DNA from: Haloarcula salinisoli
GTDB taxonomy: Archaea > Halobacteriota > Halobacteria > Halobacteriales > Haloarculaceae
DNA: 64,000 nt
Assembly (NCBI RefSeq): GCF_019599405.1
Contig: NZ_RKLQ01000001.1
Coordinates: forward strand, 744,001 to 808,000
Direction of reading: 5' to 3'
How positions within the stretch are numbered: the first letter of the stretch is position 1; each line of letters starts with the position of its first letter. The position numbers were made by a program, and so were the translations under genes. The notes below the pieces were generated by a model. The model was not told the origin of the DNA. It was given only the letters and a program-made list of their open reading frames with translations, and did not search any database. Of the stretch, positions 26,543 through 33,677 are shown one piece after another.

Positions 26543-26992
26543 ATGGCTGTCAGCACTCTCCGGTCGGCCGACGACGCGGTCTCCCCAGTCGTCGGTGTCG
26601 TCCTGCTCTTTGCCATCAGCATCACCCTCGCAGCAGTCACGGCGGGTGTAGTCGTGGGCGCCGAAGAGGGACTCATCAGTTCGGCACCCACGGCGTCGTT
26701 CGAGTTCAACTACGACGCCGATGCCACCGGGAGCGCTGACCTCAACCACAGCGGTAACTCCGGTGCGCTGACGCTCTCCCACGTCGGCGGTGACACGATG
26801 GACGCGTCGAACCTGGAGGTCAGGGCCCAACCAGGCGGGACGGCCGGCGAAAGCGCGCTCGGATGGAGCGGGGAGGTAGCGGCTGGTTCGAGCGTGACCG
26901 TCACCGTCGACGCCGGCGCGACGGTCAGGCTCGTCCACTCTACGGACGGCAGTTCGACCACGGTCGCGACCTGGGACGCCGATTCGGCCTAG
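26543..26992 (+). CDS. Divergent type IV pilin, copy 3
   Basis: The 149-residue protein has the motif [27 protein letters not shown], a diverged form of the pilin helix, and a long Thr/Gly-rich body with no Cys pair. It is clearly less related to the other five pilins and may be a minor pilin. It has its own promoter. Confidence 0.85.
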   Translation: MAVSTLRSADDAVSPVVGVVLLFAISITLAAVTAGVVVGAEEGLISSAPTASFEFNYDADATGSADLNHSGNSGALTLSHVGGDTMDASNLEVRAQPGGTAGESALGWSGEVAAGSSVTVTVDAGATVRLVHSTDGSSTTVATWDADSA

Positions 26993-27142
26993 TCCAGCCG
27001 CTGACAGCGGGAATTTGACGCCTGGACGGACTAACCCGTCAGTTGAACTTTAATTATTCCAATCGACCATCAACATTATTAGCTCCTGTCTCTCACTGCG
27101 TGGTAGAATGGCACTGCCGCGGGGTCAAGGTGAGCGTCGCAG

Positions 27143-27715
27143 ATGAGCCAGCAGCTTCGACGTGCGGAATCCGAGGACGGCCTCTCGAACGAGGAGATAT
27201 TCGACGTGCTCCAGAACGAGCGCCGTCGGCACGTCCTCCAGTATCTCCGCCAGCATGGCGGGCCGGTATCTCTCGGTGAGCTCGCAGACTACGTCGCCGC
27301 CGCGGAGTACGACTGTCTCACCGACGAAGTCACGAGTGCCCAGCGCAAGCGTGTCTACACCACCCTCCAGCAGTCCCACCTCTCCCAGATGGACGAGGTG
27401 GGTATCATCGACTACGATAGCGACGAGGGCGTCATCACCACGACCGACCAGACCGAGGAGCTGACGGTTTACCTGGAGATTGTCCCCGAGGGAGAGTTCC
27501 CCTGGCGCGAGTACTACCTCTCCTTTGGCGCGATCAGCCTCGCCGTCGTGACGGTGCTGTGGGTCGGCGTCTACCCCTTCACGCTTATTCCCCACCTCGT
27601 CTGGGCGACCCTGTTTGCTGTCGTGCTCACTATCTCGGCGCTCTATCATACGCTGGTCGCCCGGGAGATGACGCTGACCGAGTTCGCCAACGACGACGGC
27701 CGCGACGACGGCTAA
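27143..27715 (+). CDS. DUF7344-type winged-helix protein with two membrane helices
   Basis: The 190-residue protein has an N-terminal winged helix (NEEIFDVLQNERRRHVLQYL, then VSLGELADYVAAAEYD, residues 15-95) and a C-terminal pair of helices (about 132-170). This type is common in haloarchaea and is thought to be a membrane-bound regulator. It stands between pilin copies 3 and 4, so control of pilin genes is a reasonable inference. TATA-like CTTTAATTATT lies near 27049. Confidence 0.8.
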   Translation: MSQQLRRAESEDGLSNEEIFDVLQNERRRHVLQYLRQHGGPVSLGELADYVAAAEYDCLTDEVTSAQRKRVYTTLQQSHLSQMDEVGIIDYDSDEGVITTTDQTEELTVYLEIVPEGEFPWREYYLSFGAISLAVVTVLWVGVYPFTLIPHLVWATLFAVVLTISALYHTLVAREMTLTEFANDDGRDDG

Positions 27716-27817
27716 GCGCCCCGCCAATCAACTATGATAGTTCCGGGTGTCGAACCCCGATAGATCGCTTTCTTCGTTGAAACTGAAATCCGGCAGTACA
27801 GTGTACTCTTGACGCCG

Positions 27818-28117
27818 TTCAAGGCGGTGCTGAACGCGTGAAACGTAGGGTGGGTATAAGGGTGGACACCACATGGTAAGTAGATAACACACCCTCGGGG
27901 TCCACCTCACGGGTTAGAGGTGCCTGCTCAGACACACGCGGTGTGTTGGAGAACACAACACATGGATCTCAAACAACTAATCCAGGACGACGACGCAGTC
28001 TCACCGGTCATCGGGGTCATTCTGATGGTCGCGATTACAGTTATCCTCGCAGCCGTCATCGCGAGTTTCGTACTCGGGCTTGGCGACTCGGCTGGCGACG
28101 CCGCACCATCGGTCAGT
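27818..28117 (+). repeat. Direct repeat A: pilin leader plus N-terminal coding block
   Basis: This 300-base block recurs at 28561-28860 with no gaps and only 12 substitutions that I count (six in the 144 bases before the ATG, six in the first 156 coding bases). It begins at TTCAAGGCGG and ends in the codons after the pilin helix. Beyond it the two genes are unrelated until their last 60 coding bases. Confidence 0.9.
27853..27961 (+). promoter_or_regulatory. Promoter and structured leader of pilin copy 4
   Basis: TATA-like GGTATAAG (27853-27860) lies 101 bases before ATG 27962. The expected leader of about 77 bases forms hairpin 1 (CACCTC 27903-27908 with GAGGTG 27917-27922) and hairpin 2 (ACACAC 27932-27937, loop GCG, GTGTGT 27941-27946). 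Hairpin 2 ends two bases before the GGAG ribosome-binding site (27948-27951). Role in translational control is inference. Confidence 0.65.
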
Positions 28118-28333
28118 GTGGATTGTAACACGCAAGGCAATTATATGAACCACACTGGCGGCGCCGAGCTCCAGCATAATAACCTGAACGCCAGTACGGG
28201 TAGCCTCGATAAATCTTCCGGCGAGAATTACACCGCAGGTGACGTTATTATCAGCAGTGACGTGAGCGACGATACCCAGCTCGTCTGGAACAACCCCGAC
28301 GGCAGCAGCTCCTCGATCATCGCCGAGTGCTAA
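27962..28333 (+). CDS. Type IV pilin (archaeal PilA-like), copy 4
   Basis: The 123-residue prepilin begins [18 protein letters not shown] and has the same helix as copies 1, 2, 5 and 6, with [17 protein letters not shown] following. The C-terminus reads [15 protein letters not shown]; the Cys there can pair with that in SVDCNTQ. The middle (residues about 55-105) is unlike copy 5. GGAG 10 bases upstream supports this ATG over the upstream frame at 27920. Confidence 0.93.
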   Translation: MDLKQLIQDDDAVSPVIGVILMVAITVILAAVIASFVLGLGDSAGDAAPSVSVDCNTQGNYMNHTGGAELQHNNLNASTGSLDKSSGENYTAGDVIISSDVSDDTQLVWNNPDGSSSSIIAEC

Positions 28334-28393
28334 CGGACAGTCCCTAACCGATTTTCGTTTTTTGACCGTCAGTCCCGCAGTGACAACACCGAC
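28283..28393 (+). repeat. Conserved 3' block of pilin copy 4 (also at copy 5)
   Basis: From TCTGGAACAACCCCGACGG to past the stop, including the T-rich stretch ATTTTCGTTTTTTGA and the following AGTCCCGCAGTGACAAC, this block recurs at about 29026-29137. The T-run directly after the gene is likely a terminator for archaeal RNA polymerase. Confidence 0.75.
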
Positions 28394-28704
28394 AGACGAG
28401 TCAGCCTGAGACCTCTATCAATAGTGACCCGTTCGACGAGACAGACTGGTTGCGCCGCACGCAGTCACCGTTTCGACGGAGCCTGGCTGATACGGTCACT
28501 CCGACAAACAACTTCTCCTCTCAACTCAAAATCTGGCATTATTAGTCTTTAGAAGCCGATTTCAAGGCGGTGCTGAACGCGTGAAACGTAGGGTGGGTAT
28601 AAGCGTGGACGCCACATGGGAAGTAGATAACACACCCTCGGGGTCCACCTCACGGGTTAGAGGTGCCTGCCCAGACACACGCGGTGTGTTGGAGAACACA
28701 ATAT
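28334..28704. other. Intergenic between pilin copies 4 and 5
   Basis: It holds the terminator-like T-run (about 28352-28365), a gene-free stretch of roughly 170 bases with no recognisable content, and the repeated promoter and structured leader of copy 5 from 28561. Confidence 0.6.
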
Positions 28705-28860
28705 ATGGATATCAAACAACTAATCCAGGACGACGACGCAGTCTCGCCGGTCATCGGGGTCATTCTGATGGTCGCGATTACAGTTATCCTCGCAGCCGTT
28801 ATTGCGAGTTTCGTACTCGGGCTCGGTGACTCGGCTGGCGACGCCGCACCATCGGTCAGT
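28561..28860 (+). repeat. Direct repeat B: pilin leader plus N-terminal coding block
   Basis: This is the second copy of the 300-base block at 27818-28117, in the same orientation, 743 bases away. Such long, close, direct repeats favour gene conversion or deletion of the intervening pilin gene. Confidence 0.9.
28596..28704 (+). promoter_or_regulatory. Promoter and structured leader of pilin copy 5
   Basis: TATA-like GGTATAAG (28596-28603) and both hairpins are kept (hairpin 2 at 28675-28689). All six substitutions relative to copy 4 fall outside the hairpin stems. GGAG lies 10 bases before ATG 28705. Confidence 0.65.
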
Positions 28861-29076
28861 ACGGAGTGTAACCTCGGTGGCAGCGGTGACACGTATATGA
28901 ATCACACTGGCGGTAGTGAGCTGGACAACAGCTCTATCGAGATCAACGGCGGTACTCTTGATGGTGCCGACAATTATACTGCCGGTTCCATCATTGCCAC
29001 TGGCGTCGATAGCGATTCCCAACTCATCTGGAACAACCCCGACGGCGGCAGCTCCTCGGTCATCGCCGAGTGCTAA
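28705..29076 (+). CDS. Type IV pilin (archaeal PilA-like), copy 5
   Basis: The 123-residue prepilin begins [18 protein letters not shown]. Its first 52 residues and last 17 (WNNPDGGSSSVIAEC) match copy 4 almost exactly, while residues about 55-105 (GGSGDTYMNHTGGSELDNSS and on) differ. The shared NHTGG motif and the Cys at each end suggest a common fold with a variable surface. Confidence 0.93.
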   Translation: MDIKQLIQDDDAVSPVIGVILMVAITVILAAVIASFVLGLGDSAGDAAPSVSTECNLGGSGDTYMNHTGGSELDNSSIEINGGTLDGADNYTAGSIIATGVDSDSQLIWNNPDGGSSSVIAEC

Positions 29077-29493
29077 CGGACAGTCGCTACCCAATTTTCG
29101 TTTTTTTGAACGCAAGTCCCGCAGTGACAACGCCGACGCTCGGCCAGGCGCCCGCGCCATTGATGTGACGTTGCGACGACGCGCGCCGCGCGACGACAAC
29201 GACACAGGCCCCTGTGATACTGTCTCATGACAGCTGTTCTCTCAGCAACTATGATTTTGCCCGCTTGTAGCGGGGACCGACAACCCAAACCGCCAGACCC
29301 GACGGTCACTGTCTCAAACCCGATTCCGGTCGGACAGTCGCCCTTGAGAGGGTTCAAGCCACCCCTGAATCAATGAAGAATCGGGTGAATATAAGACTGG
29401 ATAGCTCATGGTACCCAGACAGCACACTCGCGGGGCTCCCCCAAGGTGGGGTGGCAGTCGGAGACACGCGATGTGTCATAAAAAGGGCAAACT
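29077..29493. other. Intergenic between pilin copies 5 and 6
   Basis: It starts with the copied T-run terminator (ATTTTCGTTTTTTTGAA, 29094-29110), continues with about 270 bases where I see no gene or RNA, and ends with the copy 6 promoter and leader. Confidence 0.6.
29388..29493 (+). promoter_or_regulatory. Promoter and structured leader of pilin copy 6, covarying with copies 4 and 5
   Basis: TATA-like GAATATAAG ends at 29395, 98 bases before ATG 29494. Hairpin 1 pairs CCCC (29439-29442) with GGGG (29448-29451) and hairpin 2 pairs GACAC (29463-29467) with GTGTC (29473-29477), keeping the GCG start of the loop. The sequence has diverged from copies 4 and 5 but both stems remain. Confidence 0.6.
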
Positions 29494-29877
29494 ATGGACA
29501 TCAAACAACTTATCCAGGACGACGACGCAGTATCACCGGTCATCGGGGTCATCCTGATGGTCGCTATCACAGTTATCCTCGCGGCCGTCATCGCGAGCTT
29601 CGTACTCGGGCTCGGTGACTCTGCCGGAGACGCTGCACCAACGCTCAGTGTCGAGTGTAACGTCGCGAACGACTACATCAACCATACCGGTGGTGACGAA
29701 CTCAACGGTGACGAGCTTACACTCCAGAACGGTGATGGCGGTACTATTAACTCAGGCACGTACAACGCTGGAGATCAGCTAGCGAACAGTTCGACTGGCA
29801 CAACTGTTAGTGGTGACGAACAAATCCAGTGGGCAAACCCCGACGGTAGCAGCACCTCCATCATCGCGGAGTGCTAA
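29494..29877 (+). CDS. Type IV pilin (archaeal PilA-like), copy 6
   Basis: The 127-residue prepilin begins [18 protein letters not shown], followed by the same helix and [19 protein letters not shown]. It ends [15 protein letters not shown], like copies 4 and 5. The centre ([20 protein letters not shown]) again differs. DNA identity to copies 4 and 5 is lower, so it is an older duplicate. Confidence 0.93.
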   Translation: MDIKQLIQDDDAVSPVIGVILMVAITVILAAVIASFVLGLGDSAGDAAPTLSVECNVANDYINHTGGDELNGDELTLQNGDGGTINSGTYNAGDQLANSSTGTTVSGDEQIQWANPDGSSTSIIAEC

Positions 29878-29956
29878 CGCCAGCTACCTAACTCGAATCG
29901 GCACCTGACCATTCCTTTTCCGTTTTATCAACCGACCAGCGACGGCTGACGACGAA

Positions 29957-29964
29957 CTTTAGTA
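29957..29964 (+). promoter_or_regulatory. TATA box of hpt
   Basis: CTTTAGTA lies 22-29 bases before ATG 29986, the spacing of a leaderless transcript. Confidence 0.6.
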
Positions 29965-29985
29965 CGCCGTGCCAGAAGCACGGCT

Positions 29986-30555
29986 ATGGACAAGCTGCAG
30001 CAGTCGTTGCTCGACGCGCCAATCATCGAGAAGGAGGGGTACCACTACTTCGTCCACCCCATCAGCGACGGCGTGCCGATGTTGCGACCCGAACTCCTGC
30101 GCGAGATTGTCATCAAGATCATCCGCAAGGCCGAGCTCGACGACGTCGACAAGATCGTCACGCCTGCGGCGATGGGCATCCATCTCTCGACGGCGGTGTC
30201 GCTGATGACCGACATCCCGCTCGTGGTGGTCCGCAAGCGCCAGTACGGCCTCGATGGCGAGGTCGCCCTCTCGCAGGTCACTGGCTACTCCGAGAACGAG
30301 ATGTACGTCAACGACGTCTACGACGGCGACCGCGTGCTCGTCCTCGACGACGTCCTCTCGACCGGCGGCACGCTGGCGGCCCTGACCGGCGCCCTGGAGG
30401 ACATCGGCGCGGACATCTGTGACATCGTCTGTGTTATCAAGAAAGACGACGGGAAGAACAAGCTCGCCGAGGCGGGCTACGACGCCAAGACGCTCATCAA
30501 CGTCGTCGTCGAGGACGGCGAGGTCGTGGTTACGGACGAGAACGGCGACGGGTAG
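29986..30555 (+). CDS. hpt: Hypoxanthine/guanine phosphoribosyltransferase
   Basis: The 189-residue protein is of the archaeal HPRT type related to APRT: the PRPP loop is [17 protein letters not shown] (about residues 117-133), and [13 protein letters not shown] and VVRKRQYGL match the family. It makes IMP or GMP from hypoxanthine or guanine in purine salvage. Length and start are normal and the promoter implies a leaderless mRNA. Confidence 0.92.
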   Translation: MDKLQQSLLDAPIIEKEGYHYFVHPISDGVPMLRPELLREIVIKIIRKAELDDVDKIVTPAAMGIHLSTAVSLMTDIPLVVVRKRQYGLDGEVALSQVTGYSENEMYVNDVYDGDRVLVLDDVLSTGGTLAALTGALEDIGADICDIVCVIKKDDGKNKLAEAGYDAKTLINVVVEDGEVVVTDENGDG

Positions 30556-30599
30556 GGCGGTATCGGCACTGGTCGAACGTGTGGGTCTGCTCTGATTGC

Positions 30600-30720
30600 G
30601 GACAAAAATAGCGGGAGATGAACTGTCCCGTGTGCTGAGACTTCCTGTGGATTCCGCTAACACACCCGCGACATCATCGGTATGGTCGCCTCAAGTGATG
30701 TCCCGGGCCACAGTCGGGGC
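30600..30720 (-). ncRNA. Candidate omega RNA (TnpB guide RNA) at the element right end
   Basis: TnpB guide RNAs overlap the 3' end of tnpB and run to the element end. Here the stretch after the stop (30691 downward) contains GGAATCC, then CAGGAAGTCTCAGCACAC, then the hairpin at 30612-30630. Sense overlapping RNAs at this place are known for haloarchaeal IS1341 elements. The exact end and guide cannot be set from sequence alone. Confidence 0.4.
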
Positions 30721-32000
30721 GTCCACGGCCCCCGATGCCTGCCGTCGTGCCTTCCGAACTGGTGGAAGATTGTCGAGAGCAGGCACATTCCCGTCTTGCG
30801 TTTTGTTGACACCTTTCGCAGCGATATTGACGCTTGCACTGCGGTCGCTGTGGTCTTGATGCTCGCAGCTTCGGCATTTGAATCGCTTTTTCCTCCGATT
30901 CGCTCGTTCTGTATGTCCACACATCGGACACTGTTGACTTGTGTATTCGGGATCAATCCATCCTGTCGGGATACCTTCGAACGACCCCTTGTACGACGTG
31001 TAGTACTGGATCGCTCGAAACGGGAGCCGATGCAAGCGTCGGTTCATCCGCGTGCCGCAGTCGATACTGTCGCGCATCTCTTTGAGGTCTTCAAAGACGA
31101 TACACGGCTGCACGAACTGTTGGCACCATTCTACGATATGTCGGGAGACTTTGTGGAGTCGGTCACGGACAAACCGCTTTTCGCACCCTTCCAGCGTGCT
31201 GTGGATGCTATTTTTCCCAGCCTTCTGTACACGCTTTCGAATCGTCAAGTACCGATGGCGTTCGAACTTGATTTCCGGGAAGTCGATAACCAACGTCTCC
31301 CTGACACCGTCTTGGGCAAGCGCGGCCAAAGCCACGTTGTCCTCGTTCACGTCCACACCGACCACTGTCTGCGAATCCTCCTTTGCGCGCACAGTCTGGT
31401 CAGTGTTGGTGACGCTGACGTGAAGTTCGGGGTTATCGTCGCGCCAGATTGCTTCGGCGGTACTGATCTTCCACTCGTCGCTGGCTAGTGCGGTCTTGAG
31501 AATTTCGAGGTGGGCTTCGTTACCGTTGAGGACTCCTTTGACATGTTTGTAGGGTTTCACACTAATTCTGAACGCTATCTCTCCATCGTCGGTCAGCGAA
31601 AGGGTGTACCCTTCCCCGTAGTTCGCTCTGAGAGGGTAAGTCCCGTCCTTGGTGTGACTCGGCTGGCCGAAGTCGTCGTACTCGTGGTAATTCTCCATCG
31701 CGTCGAGTGCCTTGGCCACAACACGTTGGGTCGTGTTCTTTACGAGACCAGCGTCGTTGGCTATTCGGTCGGGAATTTCATTCCAGTCCACGCCCTGTTT
31801 GGCAAGCCGGATGGTCTCGTTGTAGACTGACCGAGCTTCGAGTGTCGCATCGTACAGCAGACGCTCGTTGTCACTTTCGACCGCGAGCTGGAATACAAGC
31901 GTCTTAATTAATGTCGTTTCGCCTGACATATCTGCTGAGTGTTGGATTCATACCGGCGTGCGATTTCCCTGAATGACTCCAACGAGAGTGGTTGTGCTCG
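30605..32000 (-). mobile_element. IS1341-type element (TnpB only), ends not determined
   Basis: The element holds one gene, tnpB, without tnpA. The right side (low coordinates) has a hairpin CGGGA...TCCCG at 30612-30630, and the left side (31930-32010) contains the tnpB promoter (TTTTATTTAAATA on the minus strand near 32005-32017). No terminal inverted repeats are expected for the IS200/IS605 family. The bounds given are estimates. It lies about 190 bases from the initiator tRNA gene. Confidence 0.5.
30691..31929 (-). CDS. tnpB: TnpB RNA-guided endonuclease of an IS1341-type element
   Basis: The 412-residue protein has an intact split RuvC site: D193 in GVDVNEDN, E280 in IVFEDLKEM and D362 in HSDRSASVN. 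The zinc ribbon has C334, C337, C352 and C355. The N-terminal wedge/REC part and the C-terminal extension (RRQASGAVDAPT) are as in haloarchaeal IS1341 proteins. It lies in the opposite direction to hpt. No frameshift or missing motif is seen, so it may be active. Confidence 0.93.
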   Translation of the reverse strand: MSGETTLIKTLVFQLAVESDNERLLYDATLEARSVYNETIRLAKQGVDWNEIPDRIANDAGLVKNTTQRVVAKALDAMENYHEYDDFGQPSHTKDGTYPLRANYGEGYTLSLTDDGEIAFRISVKPYKHVKGVLNGNEAHLEILKTALASDEWKISTAEAIWRDDNPELHVSVTNTDQTVRAKEDSQTVVGVDVNEDNVALAALAQDGVRETLVIDFPEIKFERHRYLTIRKRVQKAGKNSIHSTLEGCEKRFVRDRLHKVSRHIVEWCQQFVQPCIVFEDLKEMRDSIDCGTRMNRRLHRLPFRAIQYYTSYKGSFEGIPTGWIDPEYTSQQCPMCGHTERANRRKKRFKCRSCEHQDHSDRSASVNIAAKGVNKTQDGNVPALDNLPPVRKARRQASGAVDAPTVARDIT

Positions 32001-32185
32001 TAATGGTATTTAAATAAAAGGCTGCCCACACTCAACTACTCAGTTAGAAAAACCCCCAGAAAACGGGTTTTCAGCCGTCCAAACTACGATAGCACGAGTA
32101 GTCCGCCAGATTACGCTAACCGAGACTCACTGCTACTTTGGGAGACTGAACTGCTCGAAGAAATGTAAAACGACCGCCAGGTTGA

Positions 32186-32260
32186 TAGCGGGAGGTAGAT
32201 TTGAACTACCGATCTGCGGGTTATGAGCCCGCCGGAATCTCCTGGCTATCCCATCCCGCT
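32186..32260 (-). tRNA. Initiator tRNA-Met (CAT)
   Basis: On the minus strand the 75-base gene starts AGCGGGATGGGATAGCC and ends CTCCCGCTA. The acceptor stem begins with A1-U72, the anticodon stem has three G-C pairs (GGGCTCATAACCC), and the anticodon is CAT; these are features of the archaeal initiator. The T stem reads GGTAG...CTACC. CCA is not encoded. Downstream T-rich sequence GTTTTACATTTC is a likely terminator. Confidence 0.95.
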
Positions 32261-32328
32261 ACCTGTTCATACCCGAGTGCCCTCATTAAGGCTTGTGATT
32301 CGACTGCCGTCCGTGAATTCTTGTCGCG

Positions 32329-32817
32329 CTACGGCGTGTCGTCGCGGTGGACCTGCCAGGTAAAGAGGCTCTCGAAGACGTAGTTCACCGACATCGCGGC
32401 GGCGATGGCGATGGGACTGGCGGCGATGAACCACAGGTCCCGGCCGGCGACGACGAGTTCGACGGTCAGCTGCTGGGTCAGGACCCAGTAAACGACCAGC
32501 TGGACGGTGACGCCACCGGTTCGGACCAGATGTGATTTCCCCAGCCGCCGCAGGAACGGCGTCAGGCCGGCTTCGCCGTCCTCGGAGAAGGTCCAGTGTT
32601 CGTTGACCAGAAACATGACCAGGATGGCGGTCTCGATGCCGGCGGCCTTCGCCCACAGCTCGGGGACGCCGAAGGCCAGGCCTAGCACTGCAAGCACGGC
32701 GTTGTCGCTGATGGCTCCGACGATACCGACCGAGAGGAACTGACCGAACCGGACGCCGGAGACGAGCGACTCGAAGCGGTCCGGTACCGCCCGGCGGAGC
32801 CGGTCGCCGACGCTCAT
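32329..32817 (-). CDS. GtrA-family membrane protein
   Basis: The 162-residue protein has four helices and the GtrA motif FLVNEHWTF near residue 70, with GAISDNAVLAVLG in helix 1. GtrA proteins are thought to move polyprenyl-linked sugars across the membrane. The ATG overlaps the stop of the glycosyltransferase gene upstream, which supports a joint role in transferring a dolichol-linked sugar to the outer face. Confidence 0.9.
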   Translation of the reverse strand: MSVGDRLRRAVPDRFESLVSGVRFGQFLSVGIVGAISDNAVLAVLGLAFGVPELWAKAAGIETAILVMFLVNEHWTFSEDGEAGLTPFLRRLGKSHLVRTGGVTVQLVVYWVLTQQLTVELVVAGRDLWFIAASPIAIAAAMSVNYVFESLFTWQVHRDDTP

Positions 32818-33581
32818 CGGTCCCGTTCGACGAGCGCGGTGGGCTGTTCGCGCCGGGCTGCGATGGCCGTGTGCAGCCGGTCGTCGCTCAGCTGTTTCGC
32901 GCGGTGTCTGGCCGACAGCAGCGCGCGGAAAAGAGCCAGCGAGTCTCTGACCGGCGAGACCGTCGAGCCGGGGCGGTCCTCCCAGTGAATCGGCACCTCG
33001 GCGACACGGAGGTCGAGCGCGCCCGCGATGGCGGCGAGTTCGACGTCCCACGCGAAGCCGGGTTCGTACAGGTGCGAGCGGACCTGTCCCCACCCGGCGG
33101 CCGTGATGGCCTTCGCTCCGCACTGGTAGTCGTACAGCGAGACCGTAAGCAGGGTGCCGGCGAGCCACGCGAACCCGTCACCCAGGAACCGTCGGGCGAA
33201 CGTCTGGTGGCTCCCGACCTCCGACTCCGGGTGGCGACGGGAGCCGACGGAGAGGTCGGCCTCGCCATCGGTGACGGGGTCGACGACAGCCGAAAGCGAG
33301 TCGGCCGGCGTCGAACCGTCGGCGTCGGCAAACACCAGCACGTCCGTCTCGAGATATTCGAAGCCGGCTGTGATAGCGGCCCCCTTGCCACGCCGGTACG
33401 GGACGGTCTCGACGACGGCCGGCAGGTCGTCGAGCTCTGCCGCGACACCGTCGCTGGGCGAGTCGAGTTCGATGACGACCGTCTCCGGCGCCAGCGTCTC
33501 CTCGATTGCCGTGACGTACCGCCGCAGTTCCGCGATATCGGGGCGGAACGCGGGAATCACTACACCGACGGTCGTCGACAT
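32814..33581 (-). CDS. Family 2 glycosyltransferase, dolichol-phosphate sugar synthase type
   Basis: From ATG 33581 the protein is 255 residues. It has the GT-A motifs VVIPAFRPD at the start, the metal-binding DADGS (FADADGSTPADS, about residue 88), and PYRRGKGAAITAGFEYL. The family makes dolichol-phosphate glucose or mannose. It is coupled to GtrA. The upstream in-frame ATG at 33644 is unlike the family start. Confidence 0.9.
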   Translation of the reverse strand: MSTTVGVVIPAFRPDIAELRRYVTAIEETLAPETVVIELDSPSDGVAAELDDLPAVVETVPYRRGKGAAITAGFEYLETDVLVFADADGSTPADSLSAVVDPVTDGEADLSVGSRRHPESEVGSHQTFARRFLGDGFAWLAGTLLTVSLYDYQCGAKAITAAGWGQVRSHLYEPGFAWDVELAAIAGALDLRVAEVPIHWEDRPGSTVSPVRDSLALFRALLSARHRAKQLSDDRLHTAIAARREQPTALVERDR

Positions 33582-33677
33582 AGTATCACCCTGTACGGTC
33601 AGTGAGTAAAAACCGTTCGGTCGCCTCCAGGCTGAATAAATCAAAAAACGTATAGGGGTTCCCCCAACTCTTACCCT

